A stretch of 35,472 nucleotides of DNA, from NCBI GenBank assembly GCA_964639225.1, contig CAZXCK010000027.1:1-35472 (forward strand). Direction: 5' to 3'. The notes below the pieces were generated by a model. That model was not told the DNA's origin. It did no database searches and saw nothing but the letters and a program-made list of their open reading frames with translations. The translations under genes and the position numbers were made by a program. Within the stretch, counting starts at the first letter, position 1; each line of letters opens with the position of its first letter. Source of the stretch: CAZXCK01 sp964639225 (GTDB lineage: Bacteria > Chloroflexota > Anaerolineae > Aggregatilineales > Phototrophicaceae). Below, piece by piece: positions 15,561-24,530 of the stretch.

Positions 15561-16922
15561 ATGTTGAACGAACCCGCATCGTCGTTTGATGACGATTATC
15601 CGCGGTCGAGTCGGACGCTGCCCGTTGAACACGAGGGACCGTCCTCAGAAACACACTACAGCGAAATTCACCAGGCCGTCGAGTCTGTTCTGGCAATCGA
15701 AGAGAAAAGCTTCACCTTTTCCGAGAAAGAAAAAGACCGCGCCCGCCGCGAAGACCTCATCATGCTGCCGCGCGACAGCCAGCTTCTGATGACGTTCAAG
15801 GGGCGGCTGCTGTTGGATTCCGAGGCGGCCTATGACCGGCTGGACGAAGCCTTCGCCCCGCACGATCTGCTGCCCATCTTCCGCAGCGACAAAGAGCAGC
15901 ACATCGTCCATGTGGTGCAGGGCCGCGCCAGACCGGGGCGCGGCGGCGTGGGCCTGGCGATAGGGCTGTTTATCGCTACCGTGTTCAGTGTGCTGTTTGT
16001 GGGCACACTGATGGCCATCAACGAGATCGCCTATACCAATCCCGTGCTTGCCAGCCAGTTGTTCAACAACATCTTCACCGAAATCTGGCGCGGGCTGCCC
16101 TATGCTGGCAGCATCCTGCTGATTCTGGGCGCGCACGAGATGGGCCATTATCTGATGGCGCGGCGTCATGGCGTGGCGGCATCGCTGCCGTACTTTCTGC
16201 CGTTTCCGTTTGGGCTATTCGGCACCTTTGGCGCAGCTATCCGCCTGCGCGAGCCGATGCGCAACCGCAAGGTGCTGATGGACATCGGCGCGGCGGGTCC
16301 GCTGGCCGGGCTGATCTTCGCCGTGCCGATTGTGCTCATCGGCCTGGCGACCTCGCCCGTGCTGCCCATAGAGTCGGGCCTGATGGAAGGCAATTCTGTC
16401 CTGTACGCACTGGCGAAGGTGGCTGTCTTTGGCCGTTTCCTGCCGGATGGCAGCGTCGATGTCTACGTCAATCAGGTGGCATGGGCTGGCTGGACCGGCC
16501 TGCTGGTCACCGGGCTGAACCTGATCCCGGTGGGGCAGCTCGACGGCGGCCATGTGCTGTACGCCACCATCGGCAAAAAAGCCCGGCTGGCGTTTTATCC
16601 GCTGGTGGGGGCCATGCTGCTGCTCACCGTGCTGATCGCCCGCGAGCTGTTTGTTTTTGTGCTGCTGATTCTGCTGATGGGGAACCTGCATGCGACACCG
16701 CTGGACGACATCACCCGGCTGGACAAACGCCGGCGAAACGTGGCCGTGTTCACGCTGATCGTGTTCTTTCTGGTGTTTGTGCCCAGTCCGCTGTCGGAAG
16801 CCAGCAGCGCGGCCAGCAACACGCCCACGCCGGGCAGCCTGATTATGCTGCCGGTGGTGCTGATGACACTGTTCACCAGCCGGGGCCGCTGGCTGATGCG
16901 CTACCGGTTGACGAAGCGATAG
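15561..16922 (+). CDS. Large M50 (site-2 protease-like) membrane peptidase
   Basis: The 453-residue intramembrane protease has a cytoplasmic N-terminal domain of about 125 residues and multiple helices. HEMGH (192-196) carries the zinc ligands and NLIPVGQLDGGH (320-331) the third ligand Asp328, so the active site is complete. GTFGAAIRLREPMRNRKVLMDIGAAGPLAG is the typical segment following the first motif; the architecture resembles plant EGY and cyanobacterial M50 proteins. Substrates are unknown. GGAG lies about 11 nt before ATG 15561. Its last 22 bases overlap the convergent response-regulator gene. Confidence 0.92.
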   Translation: MLNEPASSFDDDYPRSSRTLPVEHEGPSSETHYSEIHQAVESVLAIEEKSFTFSEKEKDRARREDLIMLPRDSQLLMTFKGRLLLDSEAAYDRLDEAFAPHDLLPIFRSDKEQHIVHVVQGRARPGRGGVGLAIGLFIATVFSVLFVGTLMAINEIAYTNPVLASQLFNNIFTEIWRGLPYAGSILLILGAHEMGHYLMARRHGVAASLPYFLPFPFGLFGTFGAAIRLREPMRNRKVLMDIGAAGPLAGLIFAVPIVLIGLATSPVLPIESGLMEGNSVLYALAKVAVFGRFLPDGSVDVYVNQVAWAGWTGLLVTGLNLIPVGQLDGGHVLYATIGKKARLAFYPLVGAMLLLTVLIARELFVFVLLILLMGNLHATPLDDITRLDKRRRNVAVFTLIVFFLVFVPSPLSEASSAASNTPTPGSLIMLPVVLMTLFTSRGRWLMRYRLTKR

Positions 16923-17587
16923 CCGACCCCGCGCGAGGTGAGGATATAATCCGGCTGTGAGGGGTTGATCTCCAGCTTCTGGCGCAGGTAGTGGATGTAC
17001 AGCTTGAGGCTGTCGATGGCGTCCGCGTATTCCTCGCCCCAGGCCTGGGTCACCAACTCGTTACGGCTGACGACGCGCCCGGCGTTGCGCACCAGCACCC
17101 CCAGCAGATTGAACTCCTTCGGCGTGAGGTGTTTCATCTCGTTGCGCACATGGACTTCACGATTCATGAAGTTGATGCGCAGGTCGCCACCGTTGAACAC
17201 CATCTCGTCGCTCATGTTGGTGCGCGGCGAGCGCCGCAGGTGCGCCTGGATGCGGGCCACCAGTTCGTCGTTGTCATACGGCTTGGAGACGTAATCATCG
17301 GCCCCAATCTCCAACCCCTGAACCACGTCCTGGACTTCGCTGCGGGCGGTGAGGAAGATGATGGGCACGTCGGACATCTCGCGCAGGCGCTTGCACACTT
17401 CCCAGCCGTCCATATCCGGCATCATAATATCCAGCAGAATGAGGTCCGGCTGATAGCGATAGGCTTTGCGCAGGCCATCCTCGGCGCGATATGCCTTGAT
17501 AACGTCAAAACCACGCCGTTCCAGCAGCAGCGCGATGAGCTGGACGGTGGTCTCTTCGTCGTCGATCACCAGAATCTTGGCAGACAT
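16901..17587 (-). CDS. OmpR/PhoB-type response regulator
   Basis: The 228-residue two-component regulator has a receiver domain (about 1-120) with acidic pocket D9/D10, phospho-acceptor D53 (LLDIMMPD), T80 and K102, and a winged-helix DNA-binding domain (about 130-228, ending ILTSRGVGYRFVNR). All key receiver residues are intact. ATG 17587 has AAAGGGG about 6 nt upstream; the upstream in-frame extension is not supported. No histidine kinase is adjacent, so it is an orphan. It is convergent with, and overlaps, the M50 gene, and divergent from the UPF0173 gene. Confidence 0.95.
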   Translation of the reverse strand: MSAKILVIDDEETTVQLIALLLERRGFDVIKAYRAEDGLRKAYRYQPDLILLDIMMPDMDGWEVCKRLREMSDVPIIFLTARSEVQDVVQGLEIGADDYVSKPYDNDELVARIQAHLRRSPRTNMSDEMVFNGGDLRINFMNREVHVRNEMKHLTPKEFNLLGVLVRNAGRVVSRNELVTQAWGEEYADAIDSLKLYIHYLRQKLEINPSQPDYILTSRGVGYRFVNR

Positions 17588-17836
17588 GGCGAACCCCTTT
17601 ACTGGCACGTACAAGCCTAAGCCTAACGCGATCATTACGATTTCCAAACAATTTATCACGCCATGACCCTTTGCGCAAGTCCGGTGGCCGGGCTGGCCTC
17701 AAGTGCTGGCAAAGACTGGCACAGTCTCAACTAATTGTGATACATTCTTAGTAATTCACCCAGGCAGCGTATGCAGCCAATGGCTTCATACCTGCTCGGT
17801 TCCGACACCGACACGCATTGAAGGGAGCTTACCATT

Positions 17837-18523
17837 ATGACCGTCTCGTTCACCTGGCTGGGGCATTCGGCGTTCAGCTTCGACATCGACGGGCATTCCG
17901 TGCTCGTGGACCCCTTCCTCACCGGCAATCCACTGGCGGCCACCAGCGCCGACAGCCTCAACCCGGAGTTCATACTGTTGAGCCACGCGCACGGCGACCA
18001 CCTGGGCGACACGGTGGACATCGCCAAACGCACCGGCGCGACCGTCATCAGCAACTTCGAGATCGGCAACTGGCTGGCGAATCAGGGCGTGGAGAACGTC
18101 GTCCAGCTCAACCCCGGCGGCAGCTACCGGGGCGAGTGTTTCAACGCCAAGCTGACGATTGCCCACCACAGTTCGTCATTCCCGGATGGCACCTACGGCG
18201 GCCAGCCGAATGGCATCGTCATCAGCACGCCGGAGTTCAACTTCTACTTCGCCGGGGATACCTGCGTCTTCTTCGATATGCAGCTTATCGGCGATATGGG
18301 CATCGACGTAGCGTTTCTGCCCATTGGCGATACCTTCACGATGGGACCGGACGAATCGCTCAAAGCGATTGAATTTGTGCGGCCCCGGCTGGTGGTCCCG
18401 ATGCACTTCAACACCTTCCCGCCCATCATGCAGGACGCCGGTGCCTGGGCCAACCGTGTTAACAACGAGACGGCGGCGACCCCCATTGTGCTTGATCCAG
18501 GCAAGCCGTATACGGTTTCCTGA
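17837..18523 (+). CDS. UPF0173 metal-dependent hydrolase (metallo-beta-lactamase fold)
   Basis: The 228-residue protein begins VSFTWLGHSAFSFDIDGH and has the zinc motif SHAHGDHLGD (49-58: H50, H52, D54, H55). Further ligands are expected at AHHSSSF, FAGDT and VPMHFNTFP, all present. Length and motif order match the UPF0173 group, relatives of UlaG-type hydrolases whose substrates are mostly unknown. The start is firm, with AAGGGAG 9 nt before ATG 17837. The glycosyltransferase cluster starts 32 nt downstream and may be cotranscribed. Confidence 0.93.
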   Translation: MTVSFTWLGHSAFSFDIDGHSVLVDPFLTGNPLAATSADSLNPEFILLSHAHGDHLGDTVDIAKRTGATVISNFEIGNWLANQGVENVVQLNPGGSYRGECFNAKLTIAHHSSSFPDGTYGGQPNGIVISTPEFNFYFAGDTCVFFDMQLIGDMGIDVAFLPIGDTFTMGPDESLKAIEFVRPRLVVPMHFNTFPPIMQDAGAWANRVNNETAATPIVLDPGKPYTVS

Positions 18524-18555
18524 GGCTGTGCTCGCCGGACGGCAGCCGGTAACCG

Positions 18556-20736
18556 ATGACTAGGCGGACGCACTGGCCGGCGCTGTTGATCGTGGCGGCG
18601 TTTGTTCTGCTGGCGTTGAGCTACGCGCGGGCGACGCCGCCATTCGAGGCCGCCGACGAAGCGCCGCATTTTCTGTATGTGCATAATCTGCTGGTGGACC
18701 GCGCCCTGCCGCAGATCATCAGCCGCGCCGAGGTCGCCCAGCAGACCGACCCGACCCGGCTGTGGGCCATCGAGAATCACCAGCCGCCGCTGTATTATGC
18801 GCTGGGCGCGCTGCTGGTGAGCGGTTTCCAGCGCGACGATCTGCCGGCGCTGCTGCGCAGCAACGACGTGATCTTCGTGCGTGGCGTGGTGGCGCACAAC
18901 CCCAACAAATGGCTGCACAGTCCGCACGCCAGCGGCGGCGATACGCTGGCCGCCCTGTGGACGCTGCGCCTGTACAGCATCACGCTGAGCGTGTTCACGC
19001 TGTGGCTGGTCTATCTCACCGCCCGGCTGATTTCCCCCAACACCATGCTGCCCCTGCTGGCGCTGCTGCTGGTAGCCAGCATCCCGACCTACGCCGCCAT
19101 CAGCGGCAGCGTCAACAACGACAACCTGGTGACTCTGCTTTACAGCGCCGGTGTATACCTGTCGCTGCGAAGCTGGCGCGCGCGGGCGCTGTCGCCGGGA
19201 GTCGCCGCCGCGCTGTGCGCTGTGCTGGCGCTGGCCCCGCTGGCCAAGCTCACCGGGGCGTCGCTGTTCGGCGTGGTGTTCGCCGCGCTGATTGTTGGCG
19301 CGTGGCGCGGCTATTACCCCTGGCGGCGGGCGGCGATCGTCATGGCGGCGGCGCTGCTGACGGCGGGCGTAGTCAGCGGCTGGTGGTTCGTGCGCAACTG
19401 GTCGCTGTACGGCGATCCGCTGGCGCTGGCCGCGACCCAATCCCTGTGGGGGCGCGAGTTCGAAGTCGCCGCCACCAGCGGCGACCCGCTGGCCGAAGCG
19501 GCGCGCATTGGCCGTTCGTTCTGGTTCATGGTGGGGCATCTGCATTGGCCGGTTTACGGCCCGCGCTGGTTTGAAATCGTGGCGGCGGCGCTCACCGGGC
19601 TGGGGATCGCTGGCGTTCTCCGGGCTGGCCTGCGCACACGGTCCGCGCTGACCGTTTTCCAGCGCGATTCGCTGCTGCTGCTGGCTGCTGTGTGCGGCCT
19701 GGTGACCACCATGCTGCTGGTCGGCACACGCAGCGTCGATATTTCCTACGGGCGGCTGCTGTTCCCGGCGCTGGCCGGATTCGCGCCGCTGCTGGTTTTC
19801 GGCTGGCGGCAGATCGCCGGACGCTTGGCGCTGCTGCTGCTGCTGCCGCTGCTGGCGATGGCGCTGCTGGGTCCGCTGCGCGTGGCCGACGCCTACCGTC
19901 CGCTGCACGTAACCGATGCCAGCCTCGCCGGTGAGACGCTGCAAATCGACGACTACCGGCTGGCCGCGCCGCAGGTCGCGCCGGGCGAGGTCATCGACTT
20001 TGAGCTGATGTTCAGCGGCGCGCATCCACGAAACCCGGCGCTGGCCGTCAATGCGGTCGATTCGCTGACGCGTGAACGCCTGGGCCGCGTGGAACTGTAC
20101 CCCGGCATGGCCCCGACTGACACACTGCGCCCCGACCATCGCTACCGTGCGCGGCTGTCGCTGCCGCTGGAAAGCGTCGCGGAGCCGCTGTCGCCGCGTG
20201 TGGTTGATCTGCAATTCGAGTGGTTCATCCCGGCGACCAACGAGCTGATCGCCGAGCGGGTGCTGCTGCCCGGCCCGGCGCTGATCGACGCGCGCTATAG
20301 TCCGCCAGACCTGCCCGGCGTCGCCGGTGTCACGTTTGGCGATGTGGTGCGTCTGGACGGCTTCGACCTGCCCGCCGAAGTCGCACCGGGCGAGTCGCTG
20401 GTGATGGCGCTGCGCTGGCAGGTTCTGGGACCGGCAGACGCTGACCTCGTGGCGGCGGTGCAGCTCATCGACGCGGCAGGCGAGATCGTCGCCCAGGCCG
20501 ACGGTCCGCCAGACGGCTATCCGCCGCGCGTGTGGGCAGCGGAGACAGCCTTCATCGACACGCGGACGATTGACATTCCCGCTGGTGCGGCTCCAGGCGA
20601 CTACCGGCTGCTGGTCGGCTGGTACCGGCGCGCCGACGGTGCCCGCCTGCCAGCGACCGGCGACGCGAGTATCGCCGCGAGCATCGCGCATGACCTGCTC
20701 GAACTGCCCGCCCGCGTGACAATCGGGGCGAGATGA
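18556..20736 (+). CDS. Multi-spanning GT39/DUF2142-like membrane protein
   Basis: The 726-residue protein has about 10-12 membrane helices in residues 10-445 and an external beta-rich part of about 280 residues. The first external loop has PPFEAADEAPHF, where paired acidic residues match the catalytic loop of lipid-linked-sugar glycosyltransferases (GT39, GT83, DUF2142-like), and ENHQPPLYYALGALL, also typical. It probably moves a sugar from a polyprenyl carrier to an acceptor on the outer face of the membrane. The C-terminal part (APGEVIDFEL, APGESLVMALRWQ repeats) looks like two beta-sandwich units. The start rests on ATG 18556 with only a weak ribosome site. Confidence 0.8.
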   Translation: MTRRTHWPALLIVAAFVLLALSYARATPPFEAADEAPHFLYVHNLLVDRALPQIISRAEVAQQTDPTRLWAIENHQPPLYYALGALLVSGFQRDDLPALLRSNDVIFVRGVVAHNPNKWLHSPHASGGDTLAALWTLRLYSITLSVFTLWLVYLTARLISPNTMLPLLALLLVASIPTYAAISGSVNNDNLVTLLYSAGVYLSLRSWRARALSPGVAAALCAVLALAPLAKLTGASLFGVVFAALIVGAWRGYYPWRRAAIVMAAALLTAGVVSGWWFVRNWSLYGDPLALAATQSLWGREFEVAATSGDPLAEAARIGRSFWFMVGHLHWPVYGPRWFEIVAAALTGLGIAGVLRAGLRTRSALTVFQRDSLLLLAAVCGLVTTMLLVGTRSVDISYGRLLFPALAGFAPLLVFGWRQIAGRLALLLLLPLLAMALLGPLRVADAYRPLHVTDASLAGETLQIDDYRLAAPQVAPGEVIDFELMFSGAHPRNPALAVNAVDSLTRERLGRVELYPGMAPTDTLRPDHRYRARLSLPLESVAEPLSPRVVDLQFEWFIPATNELIAERVLLPGPALIDARYSPPDLPGVAGVTFGDVVRLDGFDLPAEVAPGESLVMALRWQVLGPADADLVAAVQLIDAAGEIVAQADGPPDGYPPRVWAAETAFIDTRTIDIPAGAAPGDYRLLVGWYRRADGARLPATGDASIAASIAHDLLELPARVTIGAR

Positions 20737-20826
20737 CACCTCAAGGGGCCGTTGAGGTTGGCCCCGGTCTGTGGCATCATAGGGCCACTGGCTCGGATTC
20801 TGATCAACTGCCGGAGACGAAACCCC

Positions 20827-22041
20827 ATGCAGCCCCATGACCATCCTCTGCGCGTGGTGATTACCGCTCTGCATTATTACCCGGACCGCCCCAGCGGGTC
20901 GTCACGGCTGGCATTCGACGAGGCGGCATATCTGGCCGGGCGTGGTCATGAGGTGTGGATAGTGGCGATGGACCCAACCGGACGCCAGCCGGAATACGCC
21001 TTCCGCGAAGGGCTGCACGTGCTCCAGTATCCCGCGCCCAATCACAGCCTGTTCGACCCGCGCCGGGCGCAGGCCCACCAGCAGCACGTCCGCGATCTGC
21101 TGCAAAAGCACGTCGGCGGGCAGGTGGACGCGCTGCACGGTCACGCGCTGCTGGCCTACGACGGCGCGCGGTCGCTCTACGACGCCCCTACCCGCCGCGC
21201 CTATTTCATCCATTCGCCGATGCGCCTGGAAATCGAAGCCGCCGCGCGCGGCGCGGGACCGGCGCAGCGCCTCAAACTGGCGACGACGGCCCACCTGACG
21301 CACAATGTCGAGGCGCGCTGCCTGGCGGCCAGTGACCGGCTCACCGCCGCCTCGCAGTACACGCGCACGCTCATCGAACAGTATCACACTCCGCAGATGG
21401 CCGCGCGCGTGCAGGTCATCCCCGGCTGGGTGGACGTGAGCCGCTTCCGGATTCAGCCGGACCGCGACGCGCTTAAGGCGCGTTTCGGCTGGCCGCAGGA
21501 TGTGCCGCTGCTGTTTACGCTGCGGCGGCTGGTCCCGCGTAACGGCCTGGATGTGCTGCTGCGCGGCCTGCACCAACTGCGCGAGCGCGGCCACACCTTC
21601 CACATGGTGATCGGCGGCGGCGGTCCGCTGCTGGAAAGCCTGCAGGAACAGGCGCAGGCGCTCGGCATCGCGGAGCAGGTGCGCTTTGCCGGGCGTGTGG
21701 CCGATGACGACCTGCCGCTGATGTACGCGGCGGCGGACGCCTTCGTGCTGCCGACATCGGCGCTGGAGTGCTTCGGCCTGATTATGCTGGAAGCGCTGGC
21801 CTGCGGACGTCCCGTGCTGGCGACGCCGGTGGGGGCCATCCCGGAGATTCTCAACCAGGTGGAGCCAACCTGGTTGAGCCGCGACGCCTCGCCGGGCGCG
21901 ATCGCCGATCTGCTGGCTGCGTACCTGGACTGCCAGCTTCCGCAGCACGAGCCGCAGGCGCTGCGCCGCTTCGTCGAGACCCATTACGCCAGCGAACTGA
22001 TTGTGCCGCAGTTGGTGCGTTACGCCCTGGACATCGACTAG
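20827..22041 (+). CDS. GT4-family glycosyltransferase
   Basis: The 404-residue GT-B enzyme has an N-terminal acceptor domain starting RVVITALHYYPDRPSGSSRLA and a nucleotide-sugar-binding C-terminal domain. The ExxxxxxxE motif is ECFGLIMLE (E314 and E322), followed by ALACGRPVLATPVGAIPEIL. It transfers a sugar in the cytoplasm during glycan or glycolipid assembly; donor and acceptor are unknown. ATG 20827 is preceded by GGAGACG; an upstream extension to 20752 would be coded by a spacer that holds GGGGCC/GGCCCC. The next glycosyltransferase starts 2 nt after the stop, so translation is likely coupled. Confidence 0.92.
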   Translation: MQPHDHPLRVVITALHYYPDRPSGSSRLAFDEAAYLAGRGHEVWIVAMDPTGRQPEYAFREGLHVLQYPAPNHSLFDPRRAQAHQQHVRDLLQKHVGGQVDALHGHALLAYDGARSLYDAPTRRAYFIHSPMRLEIEAAARGAGPAQRLKLATTAHLTHNVEARCLAASDRLTAASQYTRTLIEQYHTPQMAARVQVIPGWVDVSRFRIQPDRDALKARFGWPQDVPLLFTLRRLVPRNGLDVLLRGLHQLRERGHTFHMVIGGGGPLLESLQEQAQALGIAEQVRFAGRVADDDLPLMYAAADAFVLPTSALECFGLIMLEALACGRPVLATPVGAIPEILNQVEPTWLSRDASPGAIADLLAAYLDCQLPQHEPQALRRFVETHYASELIVPQLVRYALDID

Positions 22042-22043
22042 CC

Positions 22044-23090
22044 ATGCCGCGCATCCTCATCATCACCGACTATTACCTGCCCGGTTATAAGGGCGGCGGG
22101 CCGGTGCGCAGCCTCAGCAACATGATCGACTGGCTGGGCGACGAGTTCGACTTTTACCTGCTGGCTGGCGACCGCGACTTCAAAGACGACCAGCCGTATC
22201 CGGGCGTGCGTCCCGGTGAATGGACGCCAGTGGGCAAGGCGCAGGTGCGCTATCTGACGCCAGAAGAACGGCGCTTCGGCGCGCTGGGGCGGGTCATCGC
22301 TGGCACGGATTATGATCTGCTGTACGTCAACAGCTTTTTCGCGCCCATGTGCGCCAAGACGGTGCTGCTGCACGGCCTGCGCCGCATTCCCCAGGATCGC
22401 CCGCTGCTGCTGGCCCCGCGCAACGAGTTCTTCCCGGCGGCGCTGAACCTCAAAGCGTGGAAGAAGCGGCCCTACCTGGCGGCGATCAAGGCGCTGAGGC
22501 TGGCTCGTCGCATTGTGTGGCAGGCGACATCCGCCTATGAGGCGACGACCATCCGGCGGCATTTCCCCGCCGGGCGGGTGGAGATGGCGGGCAACCTGAG
22601 CATGAAACAGCCGCCACCGCTGGACACGCCGCCGCCGCGCGCTCAGCCGCTGCGCGTGGTGTATCTATCACGCATCGACCGCAAGAAAAACCTGATCTAC
22701 GCGCTGCAACTGCTCCGGCAGGTGCGGTCGCCGCTGGTGTTCGACATCTACGGTCCGCGCGAGGACGCCGACTACTGGGCGCTGTGCGAAGCGGCCATGC
22801 GCGATCTGCCCGCGCANNNNNNNNNNNNNNNNNNNNNNNNNNNNNNNNNNNNNNNNNNNNNNNNNNNNNNNNNNNNNNNNNNNNNNNNNNNNNNNNNNNN
22901 NNNNNNNNNNNNNNNNGCCAGCCTGGACGCCATCGCCGCCATGCCCGCCGCCGACTATCTGCGGCGCGCCCAGGCCGCCCAGGATTTCGCCCGGCAGGCG
23001 ATGCGCGACGAAGCCGTGCTGGACGCCAACCGGGCCATGTTCCGCGCGCTGCTGGGCGGCGACTCTGATTCCACACACAAGAACGGCTAA
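22044..23090 (+). CDS. Glycosyltransferase, interrupted by assembly gap
   Basis: The N-terminal part (about 257 residues) is a GT-B enzyme: RILIITDYYLPGYKGGGPVRS with the GGG sugar-enzyme motif, LLLAPRNEFFPAALNLKAWKK, then VVYLSRIDRKKNLIYALQLL of the second domain. The 100-N gap (22817-22916) replaces the part that should contain the catalytic ExxxxxxxE motif. The C-terminal tail after the gap is in frame and ends normally at TAA. Compared with usual lengths near 420-430 residues, the true gap is probably longer than 100 bp. The start at ATG 22044 is fixed by the preceding stop. It lies in the glycan cluster between two related enzymes. Confidence 0.8.
   Translation: MPRILIITDYYLPGYKGGGPVRSLSNMIDWLGDEFDFYLLAGDRDFKDDQPYPGVRPGEWTPVGKAQVRYLTPEERRFGALGRVIAGTDYDLLYVNSFFAPMCAKTVLLHGLRRIPQDRPLLLAPRNEFFPAALNLKAWKKRPYLAAIKALRLARRIVWQATSAYEATTIRRHFPAGRVEMAGNLSMKQPPPLDTPPPRAQPLRVVYLSRIDRKKNLIYALQLLRQVRSPLVFDIYGPREDADYWALCEAAMRDLPAXXXXXXXXXXXXXXXXXXXXXXXXXXXXXXXXXXASLDAIAAMPAADYLRRAQAAQDFARQAMRDEAVLDANRAMFRALLGGDSDSTHKNG
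22817..22916. other. Assembly gap of 100 N inside a glycosyltransferase
   Basis: Exactly 100 N, a conventional placeholder length. The flanks share no sequence. The bridged reading frame stays open, but about 80-90 residues appear to be missing against the 33 implied, so the size is not measured. Confidence 0.95.
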
Positions 23091-23097
23091 TCCAACT

Positions 23098-24342
23098 ATG
23101 GCGCGAGTGCTGCTGCTGAGTTACTTCTTTTCGCCCGACGGTCTATCGACGGCCAACCTCGTCTCCGAACTGGCGCAGGATTTGCGCGCACACGGCCACG
23201 AGGTGCGCGCTATCGCCACCGTGCCCCATTACAACTACGAGCCGGAAGCGCGCGCCCGCCAGCCTCTAAAACGCCGCTGGTGGGGGTTGTTCCACCGCAG
23301 CGACTTCGACGGCATCCCGGTATGGCACACCACCATCGGACGCCAGCGCGGGCGCGGCGAGGGGCGCATCGTCGCCTATCTGATTTACAACGCCATCAGT
23401 CTGCTGCTGGGGCTGTTCGCCGTTGGCCGGGTGGATGTGGTGCTGGTGGTATCGCCGCCGCTGACCAGCGGACCGGTCGGCTGGCTGCTCAAGCTGCGCC
23501 ACCGCGCCCGGTTGATCTACAACGTGCAGGAACTGTACCCCGACACGTACGTGACGATGGGCGCCATGCGCGCCGACTCGCTGACGGCGCGCGCCCTCTA
23601 TGCGCTGGAGCGTTTTGTCTACCGCGCCGCCGACGCCCTGACGCCCATCAGCGACATGTTCGCCGAGGCGCTGCGGGCCAAAGGCGTGCCGGATGGCAAA
23701 ATCCACGTGATCCCCAACTTCGTCGATACCGAGGCCATCGCGCCCGGCGCGAAGGACAATCCGCTGGCCCGCGAGCTGAAGCTGGACGGGCGCTTTGTGG
23801 CGCTGTACGCGGGCAATATCGGCCTGTCGCAGAGCTTCGACACGCTGCTGGAAGTCGCCGCGCGCCTGCAGGACGAGCCGGAGATCGCCATCCTGATCGT
23901 GGGCGACGGCGTGCGCCGGGCCGAGATCGCGGCGGCGGCGGAGAAGCTGCCCAACGTCATCATGCTGCCCTACCAGCCGCGCAGCGCCGTGCCGCACATC
24001 TACGCCACAGCCGACCTGGGCCTTGTGCCGCTGATGGCCGGTACCGCCCGCACGACGCTGCCATCCAAGCTGTATACGATCATGGCGGCGGGGCTGCCAG
24101 CTCTGGTGGCCGTCGATCCCGACTCCGATATTGTGCACGCCGTCAGCGGGGCGGATTGTGGCATAGCTATCCCGCCGGACAACGCCGACGCGCTGGAAGC
24201 GGCCATCCGCCAGGCGCACGGCGAGCGCGACCGCTTCCGCCAGATGGGCGCGGCGGGCCGGCGCTACGTCGAGGCGCACTATGCGCGGGCGGTTATCGCC
24301 CGGCGTTATCATGATTTGTTTGGTGAGATAACGGGTGAGTAA
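23098..24342 (+). CDS. GT4-family glycosyltransferase, WcaI-like
   Basis: The 414-residue GT-B enzyme begins RVLLLSYFFSPDGLSTANLVSEL, has the VQELYPDTYVTMGAM segment typical of WcaI/WbuB-type transferases and a C-terminal donor domain with LYAGNIGLSQSFDTLLE and TTLPSKLYTIMAAGLPALVAV in place of the strict ExxxxxxxE motif. It probably adds a sugar in cell-surface polysaccharide synthesis. It starts 7 nt after the preceding glycosyltransferase. Its last 13 codons plus stop lie in a 112-bp tandem duplication, so a second copy of the gene's tail lies downstream. Confidence 0.92.
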   Translation: MARVLLLSYFFSPDGLSTANLVSELAQDLRAHGHEVRAIATVPHYNYEPEARARQPLKRRWWGLFHRSDFDGIPVWHTTIGRQRGRGEGRIVAYLIYNAISLLLGLFAVGRVDVVLVVSPPLTSGPVGWLLKLRHRARLIYNVQELYPDTYVTMGAMRADSLTARALYALERFVYRAADALTPISDMFAEALRAKGVPDGKIHVIPNFVDTEAIAPGAKDNPLARELKLDGRFVALYAGNIGLSQSFDTLLEVAARLQDEPEIAILIVGDGVRRAEIAAAAEKLPNVIMLPYQPRSAVPHIYATADLGLVPLMAGTARTTLPSKLYTIMAAGLPALVAVDPDSDIVHAVSGADCGIAIPPDNADALEAAIRQAHGERDRFRQMGAAGRRYVEAHYARAVIARRYHDLFGEITGE

Positions 24343-24524
24343 GCGCCGGGTTCGCCCGGCGTTACCATACGCTGTTCGAGGACTTGCTGAAGGGTTAAGC
24401 GCCGGGTTCGCCCGGCGTTATCATGATTTGTTTGGTGAGATAACGGGTGAGTAAGCGCCGGGTTCGCCCGGCGTTATCATACGCTGTTCGAGGACTTGCT
24501 GAAGCGTTAAAGGCCGGGTTGCTT
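24301..24524 (+). repeat. 112-bp tandem duplication covering a gene's 3' end
   Basis: Copy 1 is 24301-24412 and copy 2 is 24413-24524. They are nearly identical through the first 94 bases and diverge in the last 18. The unit contains the final codons (RYHDLFGEITGE) and stop of the upstream glycosyltransferase, a UUCG-type hairpin and the string GCTGTTCGAGGACTTGCTGA. The second copy of the coding end is not translated. Confidence 0.9.
24344..24473. repeat. Three copies of a UUCG-loop GC palindrome
   Basis: CGCCGGG-TTCG-CCCGGCG occurs at 24344-24361, 24400-24417 and 24456-24473, each followed by TTA and preceded by AAG. The 7-bp GC stem with a four-base loop is very stable. No T-tract follows, so it resembles a REP-type element. 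Half copies (GCCCGGCGTTA) occur at 1140-1432. Confidence 0.85.
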
Positions 24525-24530
24525 TTGCAA

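Noticed and set aside
18244..20874. 876-codon open frame on the minus strand opposite the GT39-like gene
   Set aside because: Composition is Gln/Arg/His-rich without any family motif, it mirrors a convincing membrane protein gene, and long antisense frames are common in GC-rich DNA.
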